Below are positions 42,352 through 54,156 of a stretch of 64,000 nt of DNA, piece after piece (position 1 is the first letter of the stretch; every line of letters starts with the position of its first letter). The stretch is from the NCBI GenBank assembly GCA_036940085.1, contig JALLBK010000044.1, forward strand, positions 1 to 64,000. Reading direction: 5' to 3'. The translations under genes and the position numbers were made by a program. The DNA comes from Discostella pseudostelligera (Eukaryota; Bacillariophyta; Thalassiosirophyceae; Thalassiosirales; Thalassiosiraceae). Below the pieces are notes generated by a model. It ran no database searches. It had not been told where the DNA came from and worked only from the letters and a program-made list of their open reading frames with translations.

Positions 42352-44222
42352 TCAAAAGCTCGGAGGATTCATTACATCCCATGCATGCACATCCGGAGTA
42401 CTCTGCTGTCGCGCATTTTCGGCCGCCTCTTGATGTTTCACGGGCATGGAAGTTACCGGCTCGTCTTGGCCATCCGACATCATCTCTTCCTTACTCAATA
42501 GGAGGTATCGTTTCTCCGTGCAACCATAGGCCAGTGGAGTCAATTCAATCACTGTATTCAATGGGATGTTCACATATGGAGCCTGCTCACGAGGAAGACC
42601 CATAAAGTATGCATAGAGTAACCTATGAATGCCTTGGTGGCCTAGGAAAGATTAATTGAGATAAGGTATGATGAGTTGACGATGTAGACACACGACAGAA
42701 CCAAACAGTGAAATACTTACCGACAATAAGAATGGGCTCACGAGTCCGTTCAATGTCGAGAATAATGGGTTCAAGACGCAGAGTGACATCCATGTATGAT
42801 TCACCTGAATAAAGAGCCCAAAAATAAGTACAAATATACATGACGTCGACAACAGCAATAATTACCTCTCGGCTTACCTCTTGGGTATCGATACGTCAAC
42901 TTATCTTCTTGACGTCTGGCAAATTCTTCAGGGTACTTCTCCTCAATCTCCTTGTACGTCAGTCCATCGCAAACACCCGCGTAGAGCTCATCCAGATTCC
43001 TTCGCGCCCTCCCCTGAAACTGAATCCACTCCACTACATCTCCATTATCCCATTTGAACGCGGGTATTTTTGTATGCTTGATGTATTGAGCTGTCTCCTT
43101 TGTACGTCGAAGTGTCGATGTCCAAAGTCTCGCCGGTTGGGGAGTACGCTTCTCTTCTCCGGTTTCTTCATCCTTCTCCACTTTCATCCCAACATGATTG
43201 TGAGCAAAGTCGGCGAGACGACGTGCAAACTTCCTCCCGGCATCGGTGAGACCAGAATCACCACCGATTTTACCAAGTAGGTTGTAGTCCGACTGACCAT
43301 GACGAGTAAGGTAGAATACACGAGGGAGTGTGTGAAGGTTCATGACAAAGTGAACCACCTGGATAGAATGAAGAAATGCAAAATACGAATAAGAGTTGTT
43401 TCAAACCAGAAAAAACATTAAGAGACATATAGTATCCAACCAACCTTCTGAGGCAAATATCCTCTAGCATTGTGAACAATAAACGTTTGGAAGTTCTTAA
43501 TCTTAATATAGGATCCATCTCGTTCGTCGACTGTTTCGTAGATATCCATGTAATTCTCCCTTCGCATTTTAACGTCCTTGTAGGCATCCTCGTGATCGAA
43601 GTTCCTGTACCCAGGGGTGTTCATTTTTATCGTGCGTATATTATGCTCAATTAGCTGTGGATAGTGAAAATAATTTGGTAGAGATAAGGGTTAGGTGGTT
43701 GTCGGTAAATAATGACAAATATGCATTATGTCAGTGGATTTGATTACTCACCTCTTCATTGTCACAGATAGTCTCAATCACGATGACCTTGCACTTTAAG
43801 AACGCCACCGCTTCTCTAATCCGAGTCCTCCGTTCACGTGTGCAATTTGTTGAATCCAAAATCCCCACACGCACACCATCCTGCTTCATGAAATCAATAA
43901 GTTCTCCCAAAGCGGCATCGCATGCCAGCTCGCGTTGGTTCGATGATGCATGGGTGAAGAAGTCTGTAGGTGACTTGACACCAAACAAACTACGACGGTA
44001 GTCGCCGACGTTTAGTAACTTAGATTCCACAGCAAGGAAGAAGGAGATGTACCGTGCGATACGGTTGGCAATGTGTGTTTTCCCCGTCGCGGGTAAGCCA
44101 CACATGATAATGATGAGCTTTTCGGTGGCAGTGCAGTCGCCACCGACGACTTCGAGCGGTGTGGCATTCTCACCCTCGGGGATGACGTGAGGCGTGGGGT
44201 TGTAGTCGGCTGGTTGCGACAT
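42352..44222 (-). CDS. PFKFB: Bifunctional 6-phosphofructo-2-kinase/fructose-2,6-bisphosphatase; complement(join(42352..42641,42721..42804,42878..43358,43445..43654,43752..44222))
   Basis: The enzyme makes and destroys fructose 2,6-bisphosphate, the switch between glycolysis and gluconeogenesis. Five exons (phases 0, 0, 1, 1 in order; donor/acceptor pairs all GT-AG) give 511 residues. The kinase half has the P-loop GLPATGKT at residues 42-49 and continues with NVGDYRRSLFG and DSTNCTRERRTRIRE. The phosphatase half has the RHG motif near residues 246-248 (FYLTRHGQSDYNLLGKIGGD), the substrate loop (ARLWTSTLRRTKETAQYIK), the acid CDGLTYKEIEEKYPEEFARR, and the second His in ILIVGHQGIHRLLYAYFMG (about residue 417). 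Both active sites look intact. The N terminus is short and contains no transit peptide, so it should be cytosolic. Confidence 0.93.
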
Positions 44223-44674
44223 TGTTATTGTTTGATCAAGAGGATTATTATGTAACAATGAAAACTACTTTGACATAGGAATGTAGTTCACTTTGCTCCG
44301 AAGAACTGCTGCATGCCGATGATGCTTCAAGTGCTTCTCGCCGTCGCGGATCTCATGGTGCACCGCTGCCGATGCCACCGCGCAGCGGTGGGGATGGGGG
44401 CGGGCTGCTCTTTCTTTCTGATAACGAGATGACTTCAATTAGCGAACATTGGTACAGCCTCATCGTTGAAATATTCGCCAAAACACTTCAATCCAAGATC
44501 TTTCGTAGAGGGTGGTGGGATGGACAGAAGTCTCCACGTGGAGGGAGGAATTGAGATCGGGCGGGAGCGAGGAGGTCGAGGTCGAATAGATTAGAGTGAG
44601 TGATCAGTGAACAATGATGGAAGCACAAGCAATCAATCAGGACATTATGTTATCTCTCCAACAATTGATATTGT
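44223..44674. other. Intergenic region upstream of PFKFB
   Basis: These 452 bases hold the PFKFB promoter and the 3' end of the kinesin gene. A CACGTG hexamer within TCCACGTGGA is at 44535-44540. No gene is seen. Confidence 0.35.
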
Positions 44675-47166
44675 TCAAACTCTCTCTTTCCTTTCCTTCA
44701 TCAGCACAGCTCGTTCCTTCCGCTGAATTGCTGTCACCCTATCATTCTCCTTTCTCAGCAGATCAAATAACTTCTGCGCCTGCTCTTTATCCCTATCTTC
44801 AAAGAGCTGAGCTCGCATTTGGAGGACGCTCATCTTCATTAATGTCTTTCCATCGTGCTTCTTTGCAAGCTGAACTTTATGCATCTTATTGTCAACGAGG
44901 AACTTTTGAAGATGTTTATGATTCCATGCAGTGGGAGGTAAAAGCACCGGTCTCGTCTCCTGTCGGTGTGACGAAACAGAATGTGCCTTTTCTTCTTTGA
45001 TTTGATCATCCACGCCAACGATGCTTGCTACGGTCTTTAGTGTATCCATGGTGTGTTCAGTATCAGTTGCATTGGGAGCAACACAAGCAATTACACAAAG
45101 GCGTGCTCCAGCTCTTTCAAAACTTTCTTTCAATATCCTTGTGAGGTTGCTAGATCGAAATGGAATGTGTGCACTCTTTTTTGCTCTTGCACGGATGCAT
45201 TCCTTGAGTGCGTAAAGAGACGCGTTAATCTCGGCACTTTCCTTCTGTCGTTCGCTATAATCGATAATGCATGTGAGCATGATGTTCTTGATTGACAATG
45301 AATGCAAAAAATAGCGACCACTTACCTGCTGTGATACAAGCTGTCGTGGCTCCTCTCGCTACCGGCGCAGTCTATCAACGTCAACAAGCCTCTCTTTGAA
45401 CCTGGATGTTTACCCTTGATCTGTATTTGGCACACGGCATGTGATCGGCTGGATACGCCATTCTTATCAGTGGCCTCCGTCGCACGCCTTCCTTTCGCAA
45501 GCAATATTTGTCCAAGCAATTCCTCTGGAGATGTCACTTCAAGCGACACCGCATTCAAAAGTTGGACCGATCCATCTTCGCTGTCTAAAAGCTTGACCTC
45601 TCCGGACTCTTTCACGAGCAAGTCTCTGCATTCTTTGCTACCACATAGTTCGACAAATTGCATTGTTACATGTGGTCTATCCGCTTGACGTTTCCCCGCA
45701 AACATGGATTCAATGGCTTTGAATATACCATGAGACGTTCTAGTTTCAATACCAGACATAGTATGACTTTTGCCACATCCGGTTTGACCATACATGAGAA
45801 TTGTGGCTATCCCTTGATTGGCAGCATCCAATACGAGAGGCTCTGCAATGTGTCTGTAGATATCATCATCACGAGCGTGTTCGTCAAAGGCTGCTGTGAC
45901 AGGATAACTAATTGGTTTCATGAGCATTTGCTTCATGTCCGCATGCATGACACAGTTGTGCACGATGGTAACATCGTGTGCTCTTTCGTTCGTATTGTCA
46001 ATCGATATAATGTCATAATCACCACGATCGAGCTCGTAGTCAAACATTGGTCGCTTACGGACAGCAATTGACACACCATTCATTCCTCGATCTTGAATTT
46101 GACTTCCAACCTTCTCCGAGTGATTCGATCCATTGTTCAAGTAGGAATGTCGTTGGCGGTACTGGGTGATATCAGCCTTGAACGAATCTCCGAAACGCAA
46201 TCGAGCGGTTCGTTTATCTAAATTCCTCCTCCCATCAACTTTGTTCGAAGCCGACATTGCATCTTTGAGCCGCTGATTCCGTTGTTGTTCCTCACGCTGC
46301 ACCGCCAGTGCCGCTGGCTTCTTTGTTATTGCTGTTGGAGGAGCTGATGCCGACGCCATTCCTACTGATCGAGAGTTTATTTTTGTTGGCATATCCCATT
46401 CATGCAATGATTTTGAAGTGCCGCCAGAGTTAATTGGTGCAGTAGAAGTTCGGCGTGGAGGTACATCTCCCGAACTATTCCGCCGGGAACCACCACATGC
46501 TACCTTGGCTGTTGCCGATGGTCCATTGGTATGCAATCTATCCGCTAAGCCACCATTAATTCTCTTCGTTGCAATCACCGCCGCCTTTTCTTTCACAGAT
46601 ATTTGGTTGGGATGCAATACAATTTCAGGAAGAACCTGCGTCTTCGTCGGTGGAGAGTTGAGATAGCTGTTGGGGATTGGCGTCGAATCATAGACCTGTT
46701 CCATCTCTGCCATGATGGCTTTAGTGTCTGGCGATGCCTCCTTCTCGTCTAATGTAAATGATTCCGAGTACTGATTGTCATCATCATCGCTAGAGCTGTC
46801 GACTAAGCAAGATTCGAACGAATAACTCGATGCCGATGACTCTCTAGAATGTTCTGCCTCTGAGATTGCAGACTGGACGCATTTTTTTGATGAGGACAAT
46901 GCTGGGTTGTATTTCATGTCACCCCCCTTATGCATTATCGAAGTCTTCATTTGAACCCCAGTACCATTCTTTCTCAAACCCTCCATCGCCTTTTTCGTCA
47001 CTGATGACAAGTATTCAGAATCGTTCCCAATATCGCTGCAATTATTTTCTTTTCCAATTGACGAGGTCGGATGATGCACAACCTTGCAATTATTCGTAGC
47101 AGATTTGTTTGATTTCTGCTGATACAAACGCAAACTCATCCGGATCTTGCTGTTGAAGAGTGGCAT
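44675..47166 (-). CDS. Kinesin-13 type motor with C-terminal SAM-like domain; complement(join(44675..45254,45326..47166))
   Basis: Two exons join in phase 2 across a 71-base intron (GTAAGT...TATAG) to give 806 residues. Residues 1-340 are disordered and basic, ending in a neck-like helix (PAALAVQREEQQRNQRLKDA). The internal motor spans about residues 350-700: GVSIAVRKRPMFDYELDRGD, the P-loop GQTGCGKSHTM near residue 460, switch I region NGVSSRSHAV, switch II LIDCAGSERS, and the join SSERQKESAEINASLYALKE. These are kinesin-13 (MCAK/KIF2) features; such motors depolymerise microtubules in spindles and flagella. Residues about 735-800 form a SAM-like domain (WNHKHLQKFLVDNKMHKVQL, then GKTLMKMSVLQMRAQLFEDR). 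The catalytic P-loop Thr is replaced by Ser (GKS), a conservative change. Confidence 0.9.
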
Positions 47167-47843
47167 GAGACTTCGGAAGGCAATATCAATGGTGCAATGG
47201 AATTAGCTGCCATGGGTCATGGACGAGGCAGAACAGTGCTTCTTCCTTCGACCGAGGAGAGACGAGTTTTTCTCCCGTTTTCAATTAAATTATGATATTG
47301 TAACCAAGAAAAATTGCACACCATGGTGAGAGGTGAGGGAGGATTGTTCCCATTTCCAATAATTGCCGCCACCGGCCACCAGATCATCATGGCCTCGGTG
47401 GACAGCCCGCATCACGTATCAGTTACCAGCTCCCACCGGCTCCAACTGATGCCACCCGAAGCTCATCGGTATAGTGGTAGAATGTGCTTTCAATGCCCTA
47501 CGCAACATCATGGTCAGCATAGATCAGCATAATCAATCCCCGACGCCGACGGCAGAGTTGGTTTGGAGTTGAATTTGAATCAAGATATGAAGTCGATTTC
47601 CTACTTACTTGTAGTCTACAGAGGAATTTATTTTTGCTTTTGGCGGGAGCGGAAGACGGGCTCGTTTGTCGGCTTTTGTCCGGCTTGTTCTTGTGGTTCC
47701 CGTCGCCGTCATGGTCTATGAGCCCGTTAGATTAGGTTCTACATTAAAGGTGTATCGGGCACGAATCGTCATTGTTCATGAGTTCATCGGCATTGTCCGT
47801 TGTCCACACCTCCTCCAAACAGCAGTGCAATCATCATTTCATC
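47167..47843. promoter_or_regulatory. Divergent promoter region with one E2F-like site
   Basis: TTTTGGCGGGAGC occurs at 47638-47650 (core 47642-47649), about 200 bases before the WD40 start. A phrase resembling a tRNA D-arm (GGTATAGTGGTAGAATG near 47468) has no T-arm and is dismissed. No gene is supported in this region. Confidence 0.4.
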
Positions 47844-49205
47844 ATGGATCTCCTCGGCGACATTGGTCATGCCGATCAACTCACCAGTACTCGCGAAGAA
47901 AACAAGGTCCTCCTCGCCAAAGTGAAGGAATTGAATTTCCGTATTCATGAATTAAAGGCGGAGAATGCGGCGTTGAAAGCCGAGGTGGAGATGTACCGCG
48001 AAGACTACTCGAAATCATCATCTTCTTCGAGACGCACTAGTGGTCCGGATAGTTACCATACTGGTGACGAAAGCAAGGAGTATCTCGTGGACAATGACAA
48101 TGACGTTGGTGATGATTTTGTCACATCCGGTAATGGAGTATACCCCTCCGACGCGGCAGTGACCTTGCCACACATTCACACCGGCAATCCATTATGCTGC
48201 TCTCTCCACCCCGATGATTCTCTTCTTGCTACTGGAGGTGCTGATTCAAATCTTAAACTATGTCGTTGGGGTTTGGCATTAGTACCAGGGGATGAAGCAT
48301 CAAGTAATACCGTGGCCAATTCCATTACGATTTCGTGTGGTGCACCAGTCATTTGTTGTGCATTTGCCCAAGTCAATAAGGGTAGGACATTGCCCGTGGT
48401 GGCTGCGGGATGTATGGATGGATCTGTCAAGGTGGTATATTGTGGAATAGAGTCGGATAGTACTATGGATCGTATCTTGGAGTCGAATGGTGATGATGTT
48501 GGTGGCATTAAGCATTCCAAGTATGTGAAAACACTTTGTTGGTCACCCACTGAACCAATTCTTGCATCGGCTTCTGCCGATGGGACTGTTCAATTGACAC
48601 GCATTGAAAATGTCAATAGTGAAGCTGCGACTGTCACTCTTGAAACAGTTTCTTCGATGCATTTTGATGAAGCTATCGAAGCCATGTGTTACTTGAACAA
48701 CGGTGACACTCTCTGCTGTTACGTTCGAGGAAATTCATTCTTGACTTGCTTCGATTTGAAGAATAATTCAAAACGGAGCAAGATGTGGCTGAATGGTGGA
48801 TCGGTCGGCACGGGATGCTTTGATGACCACGTGAGTTTTGCAGTGTTGTCACTATTGCCATCTCCCGATGGAAGGTACCTCGCCGCGGCCACGGATACAT
48901 CGCGAAATATTATCATGGACATTAAAACAAGTCGCATCGTTAAGAATTTGTATGGGCACAAGAATGATTCCTTCAGCACTCCCAAAATCGCCTGGAGTAG
49001 CAATATGCAGTACCTATATGGCAATAGTCAAGATGAAAATTGCATTTGTGTTTGGGACATTGCATCGGCAACCATTGTGAATCGGCTCGAGGAGGAAAGT
49101 GGTCATACCGGTTATGTGAGAGATATTTACAGCAGTAGTACGTCTGATACGGTTGTTTCTGTCTCGTTTGACAAGACGGCGAAACTTTGGCTTCGTGACA
49201 TGTGA
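47844..49205 (+). CDS. WD40-repeat protein with N-terminal coiled coil
   Basis: A single exon encodes 453 residues from the ATG at 47844. Residues 10-55 form a coiled coil (ENKVLLAKVKELNFRIHELK, then AENAALKAEVEMY). WD40 repeats follow: ICCSLHPDDSLLATGGADSN-type LCCSLHPDDSLLATGGAD, VIPV-like CCAFAQVNKGRTLPVVAAG, YVKTLCWSPTEPILASASAD, SLLPSPDGRYLAAATD, YGNSQDENCICVWDIASA and SGHTGYVRDIYSSSTSDT, ending VSVSFDKTAKLWLRDM. I count about seven blades of one propeller. The specific orthologue is not certain; such proteins scaffold complexes. An in-frame upstream ATG at 47778 would add 22 residues, but the coiled coil starts naturally at the chosen one. Confidence 0.85.
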   Translation: MDLLGDIGHADQLTSTREENKVLLAKVKELNFRIHELKAENAALKAEVEMYREDYSKSSSSSRRTSGPDSYHTGDESKEYLVDNDNDVGDDFVTSGNGVYPSDAAVTLPHIHTGNPLCCSLHPDDSLLATGGADSNLKLCRWGLALVPGDEASSNTVANSITISCGAPVICCAFAQVNKGRTLPVVAAGCMDGSVKVVYCGIESDSTMDRILESNGDDVGGIKHSKYVKTLCWSPTEPILASASADGTVQLTRIENVNSEAATVTLETVSSMHFDEAIEAMCYLNNGDTLCCYVRGNSFLTCFDLKNNSKRSKMWLNGGSVGTGCFDDHVSFAVLSLLPSPDGRYLAAATDTSRNIIMDIKTSRIVKNLYGHKNDSFSTPKIAWSSNMQYLYGNSQDENCICVWDIASATIVNRLEEESGHTGYVRDIYSSSTSDTVVSVSFDKTAKLWLRDM

Positions 49206-49318
49206 AATGTGATGTGGGTAAATCTTCAGTGTAGTACAAATAATAGCTTGAGGTTTAGAGTTGCTTTGGCAATGATATGATCTGTAACAAAAGCAAACTC
49301 CGCAGACTATTGAATAGC

Positions 49319-51489
49319 TTAGAATGCACGCCCAAACAATGCCATGTGAGTGGCGTCCTCCCCGCTGTAAAAGCATTTTTTGCCCTCTGCCATACCGGCA
49401 TTATTGACATCTATCGGGTAGCATCGAATAGTAGCCTTACATTCCTCCTTTATTTTTTCTTCGTTCGCGGCATCGCACTTCCAAGGCACCAAGTATAGAC
49501 CAGGTCCGTCGTACTCACTTGCTTCGTCCTTCTCGAGGGCTACCTTCATCTCATCATACGTCGCCATTACGTTAATACCCGCTGCAAGGCGCTCCTTAGC
49601 CGATTCAAGGAGGAACTCTTGCATGTCCTCCAACCCCTTTGTAGCCGTAGTGGCCACCTCATCAAGGGAGACGGTCGTTTTGCCCTCAGATCCAACACGG
49701 TATTTGAATACGCAAACTCCACCCGCGACATCACGTGGTCCGAGCTCAATACGCAATGGCACTCCTTTCCTTTCCCACTCAAAGTATTTGGCACCGTTAC
49801 GAACATAGTCACGATCGTCTACCTTCACTTTAAGACCGGCACCCTTCAGATCAGCCACTAACTTGTCCAAAGTATTGTCAAGTGCAATCTTTCCCGCTTC
49901 ATCATTCTTTTTTGGTGGGATGGGCACCACGACCACTTGAACAGGTGCCACACGAGGAGGAAGAACAAGTCCAGCGTCATCGGAGTGAGTCATGATTAAC
50001 GCACCAATCAGACGTGTCGATACACCCCACGACGTCCCCCAAACCACCTGCTGTTGACCCTCCGTATCCTGATACGTCACATCAAACGCCTTCCCAAAAC
50101 TCTGTCCTAGAAAATGTGACGTCCCACTCTGTAATGCCCATCCATTCTGCATAAGTGCCTCAATAGTAAATGTCTCCTCGGCACCCGCAAACCGTTCTGA
50201 TGGACTTTTGGCTCCCTTGATTACTGGCATCGCGAGGAGTTTCTCGCACATATCGGCGTATTGATGCATCATCTCCTTCGAATCCGCAAGCGCGCCCTCA
50301 GCTGAAGCGTGGGCGGTATGACCCTCTTGCCAAAGGAATTCGGAGGTGCGGAGAAATGGACGGGTACGCATTTCCCATCGCATGACGTTGGCCCATTGAT
50401 TGACTTTAAGGGGTAGATCACTAAAATGATCAAACAGAAAGTCCAGTTAAAAGCACACTACATGAGAGAGAGCTCAAAGGCAAGCAAGGAGTAAAAAAGT
50501 ATGCATTTCACTACTCACCGATGACTCACAATCCACTTCTTAAACATACTCCATATCATAGTCTCACTCGTCGGTCGTATAATCAACGGATCTTCCAACT
50601 CTGCTTCCGGATCAGCCATCAATCCTCCCTTCTCACTCTTATCGGTAGTCAATCGATGATGTGTCACCACAGCACACTCCTTGGCAAAACCATCCACATG
50701 CTCAGCCTCCTTACTTAGAAAACTCTGTGGAATTAATAGTGGAAAGTAAGCATTTTCGGCACCATGTTCTTTTATCCTCGCATCGAGATTGGTACGTATT
50801 TGATCCCATAGGGACATACCCCATGGTTTAATTACCATACAGCCACGGACTGGAGAGGTTTCGGCAAGGTCGCAGATGCGTACAATGTCGTTGTACCACT
50901 TGGAATAGTTGGTAGATCGAGGTGTGATGTAGTCGGATTCGACATCGTCTGATGATGTGCTTTCTTCTGGTGATTGTGTTTGTTTCTTCTGACCTCCTCC
51001 CTTCTCCTTTTGAGTGTTTGTAGTTGCTGGATTCAATTGCGCCTTTAATTCCATAAGTTCAGCCACATGCGGTGCGAGTTCTTCTTTGGATATGCTCTTC
51101 TCTTTGAGACTACGTATCTCATCGCCTTTATTTTTTATTTTGGTTTCGAGTTCGTCGGAGAGAGTGTCGGTAGAGGAGGATGTTTGAGATAGGAGCCGCG
51201 TAGTGAGTGAAGGGTGATGATTGAACATTGTTCGTTTTGTGGCGATGCGAGATGTGCTGCTCCTGCTACTGATGCCACCAAGTATACCCGACATTGACAC
51301 CGACGATGACGATGACGACGACAACGACGATGGTGACGACACACATGTGACGTCGTAATCGTAATTGTTTGCGCCAGTCCAAAGTGCAGCCCTCCTGGAC
51401 ACAGGTCGCAACTGCTGGAATGCCCGCGTAGTCGTCATGATGGCGAAGGTGGCCATCAGCGTAGCGAGATTGAGCCGCTTGAGCGACAT
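49319..51489 (-). CDS. Prolyl-tRNA synthetase with organelle presequence; complement(join(49319..50420,50519..51489))
   Basis: Two exons join in phase 2 across a 98-base intron (GTGAGT...TTTTAG) giving Arg in [20 protein letters not shown]; the protein has 690 residues. The class II core has [20 protein letters not shown] [40 protein letters not shown] (motif 2) and [20 protein letters not shown] (motif 3), then the anticodon-binding domain [12 protein letters not shown]. The C terminus ends in the aromatic FGRAF of the eukaryote/archaeal-type ProRS. The leader begins [12 protein letters not shown] and ends TRAFQQLRP, nearly the same as in SerRS. Mature regions of the two enzymes are unrelated beyond class II folds. 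The enzyme therefore probably serves plastid and/or mitochondrion. Confidence 0.93.
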
Positions 51490-51557
51490 GTGGATAGCGA
51501 CGAGCTACTCTAGAGCTAGATAGAGGTAGAAGGGACCGCCTTCTAGGATAGTAGCGG
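51413..51557 (-). repeat. 145-base block shared with the SerRS gene (copy 2: ProRS leader and presequence)
   Basis: Identical to 40759-40903 as far as can be read by eye. It covers the first 77 coding bases (51413-51489) and 68 upstream bases. Beyond both ends the sequences soon diverge: TATGG follows in SerRS where CGGCG follows in ProRS. Confidence 0.93.
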
Positions 51558-51648
51558 CGGCGTTAGCGGTAGCGGGGGTGTGCCATCGGATGTCGGCGGA
51601 AGTGAGAGTGAATGAAGAGAGGAGATGGTGCGTCATGAGCAATTCATC

Positions 51649-51782
51649 CACGTGGAAGTGAGTGGGTGAGTCATCATCCACAAAATATTTTGGCGGGGGA
51701 AATGAAATTTGGCGGGAGAGTCAGGGGTCAAGCAGTAATTTTTGGCGGGAGAGAGCGAGAGTGCACCTTTTTTTGGCGCGAC
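51649..51782 (+). promoter_or_regulatory. CACGTG box and GGCGGG(A/G) cluster between ProRS and HMG gene 1
   Basis: CACGTG is at 51649-51654. TTTTGGCGGGGGA starts at 51687 (core from 51692), GGCGGGAG is at 51711-51718 and 51744-51751, and TTTTTTGGCGCG ends near 51780. All are 130-260 bases from the HMG-gene ATG and 160-290 bases from the ProRS start. The 418-base interval holds no gene. Confidence 0.45.
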
Positions 51783-51907
51783 AGCGGGCGGAACCATTCA
51801 TTTTTGGCGACGGCGAAGATGACGGCCAAACAATCCGTGCCTTGCTTACAACTTCCGACAATAGTATCTAGGAGTATGAGTAATAGAATGTCTACCAGAG
51901 ATAAATA

Positions 51908-54156
51908 ATGAACATCATCGTCCACTATAACAAGTCTGCCATTGAAGTCTCGTCGGTGGCAGACGGCAGGGTAGGAGATCGAGACTCGTGGGCTAAATTG
52001 ACGCAACGATTCGTCGAGCAATCTTTAATACATCCCCCGCAATTATTGATATTGTTGGCGTCGCTCTCAACATCGTCGTTATCAAATAATCATTCATATG
52101 ATCCCATAGAAAGAAAGAGCAGAGATTTTGATAGATATTTATTTAGATTTGGTGATGGCTACGCCACCATGATTCAAACGATATGGGGCAAAGCTGGTGG
52201 CAGCAATAGAAGGATAATCCACAAAACTGATGGTGGCGGTGACAAAGGCGAGAGAGAGATGATAGAGGCAAATATCACATTGAACCCACGAGCTGGCGGA
52301 GATACTAGAAACAACTCGTCGTCGAAAATATTACAGCAACAATGTCACCCATCGGCGATGATTCCGATACCCAAGCAAAACAATGATGATGGTGAAGGTG
52401 AAGCAGGATCATCGGGAGCAATTCATGTAGATTTGATTATCGAAATGGTTGGTTTTGCAGAGGCACAACAGCAAAAGCAACATCAACGCAATCGGAGAAG
52501 GATGAGCATTAGAGATAGTAGAGGAGATGGAAGTGAAGATACCACAACATTTCCCATGACGCAAACACCCTTTCCAATCGACGATGCCAAAATGAACTTA
52601 TTGTCTGTGTGGGAACATCCAATGTTTAAGGGTGTGGTAGATCATTTTACCTTGGAACGGTATAGTCTTGTAAGTGCCAATTCAAGAGTTACTGCAGTAG
52701 GCGCAGAAGGATATGGATTAGGAGAAGGTGGTGGAACCCTACACTCAAACAACAATGTTGCAGAGCTTGCTACCATTGTTGCTGAGGCTCCTTCATCTGC
52801 GGCACTTCTCGAAACGACGACGGAACCCAATTCTCCAAGCAATCACAAGATGATGACACGAAAGAAGTTGTCGTTGGAACAGGAGACAGACACGCCGTCA
52901 TCTATAAAGCGAATACAGAATGCTTCCCAACGTCCACTCAATGGATTTATTATGTTTCGTGACGAGTTTCGCCCTATACTCCTTGCGCGTCATCCTGGAA
53001 TATCGATTACTAAGTTGGTACGTTTACAATCGCAATTTGATCGTTGCATTGTATCTGCTTGGGAGTGCATCTCACTCATCTGTTTCGTGTTCCACTATAA
53101 TCCATGATGGTATTATTTCCTCCTCACAGGCAAAGTTAGTTGGTAAGGAGTATCGAGCATTTTCGGACGATCGGCGGCGGAGGTACATCGATGATGCAAG
53201 GTTGTCAATTACTAGGTACGACGACACTAATGACGAAGAGGAATTCGAGGAGGAGCTAGACGATGGGAATGCAGACAGAAGTGTTGATTCGGATATTGGT
53301 GAGAATCGGCAGAAGAATAAACCGAAACGTCCACTCAATGGTTATTTTTTATTTGCCTGTGAGATACGAGACCAAGTCAGGGCTGCCAATCCTCATTTGA
53401 CGGGCTCCAAAATTGTAAGTGTTATTGTGTTTGCACATGGTGTTTGCTTTGCGATGCTCGTGTCTACTGTCTCTAATGCCACACTATTTCACTCTTTAGA
53501 TGTGTAAGATCGCCGAAGCGTACAATGCGCTGGACAGCAATGCAAAAAAATGGTACGAGGCCACGGGCCGTAATGCCTTTGCCAACTATAAGGAAGAATT
53601 CGGTAAGGATGTGATGAAACTAGGACCGCGATACAAGGGCAACGTGGTTGGAAAGGAACAGAAGAAGCAATTTGGTATCGTTAGCGATGAGAGTACGGTC
53701 GAGACAAGTGTCGGTGATCGCAGGAGATATAGAGATATTGTGTCAGACGTTCCGGCCAGTCCTGCCGATGGTCTACCAACTGGTTGGACGATGCGCGTCA
53801 TCCGCCGCTCGGGTAAATCTAACTGGGTCAAACACGATAAATATTGGTACTCTCCAGTCCAGTCGTACAGATTCCTATCCATGACGAAGATAGAACAATA
53901 TTTAGAAAGGTTGGAAGAGGTTGGCGGTGACGAGGTGATGGCGTATAAATTATGCAAACTCAATGACAGAAAGAGGAAGAATACGGATGCAGCCGATATT
54001 GTTGTGTATGACAGAAAGAAAGCAAAGAGGAGCAAGAGGGCGAGTAGAAAGAAAAAGATAGTTGTTGAAATGGATGAGGATGCGGATGTCAATGAGAGCG
54101 AGGAGGATGAGATGACCGACGACCGAAGCCTGGGTATAACTGTCTATGCGGTTTGA
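51908..54156 (+). CDS. Two-HMG-box protein with MBD-like domain, copy 1; join(51908..53017,53130..53414,53500..54156)
   Basis: Three phase-0 exons give 683 residues. An N-terminal domain of about 240 residues is shared with the neighbour and not recognised (IIVHYNKSAIEVSS, YLFRFGDGYATMIQTIW, FPMTQTPFPIDD, MFKGVVDHFTLER). HMG box 1 (about residues 345-405) reads QRPLNGFIMFRDEFRPILLA, then AKLVGKEYRAFSDDRRRRYI. Box 2 (about residues 440-505) reads PKRPLNGYFLFACEIRDQVR, then MCKIAEAYNALDSNAKKWYE. Residues 555-615 resemble a methyl-CpG-binding domain: GLPTGWTMRVIRRSGKSNWV, DKYWYSPVQSYRFLSMTK. The tail is acidic and basic by turns. HMG boxes bend DNA, and an MBD could recognise methylated CpG, so a chromatin role is likely. 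Introns split both boxes at the same place. Confidence 0.87.

Noticed and set aside
47461..47530. tRNA-like phrase GGTATAGTGGTAGAATG
   Set aside because: It resembles a D-arm/A-box, but no anticodon stem pairs, there is no GTTCRA T-arm and no acceptor stem.
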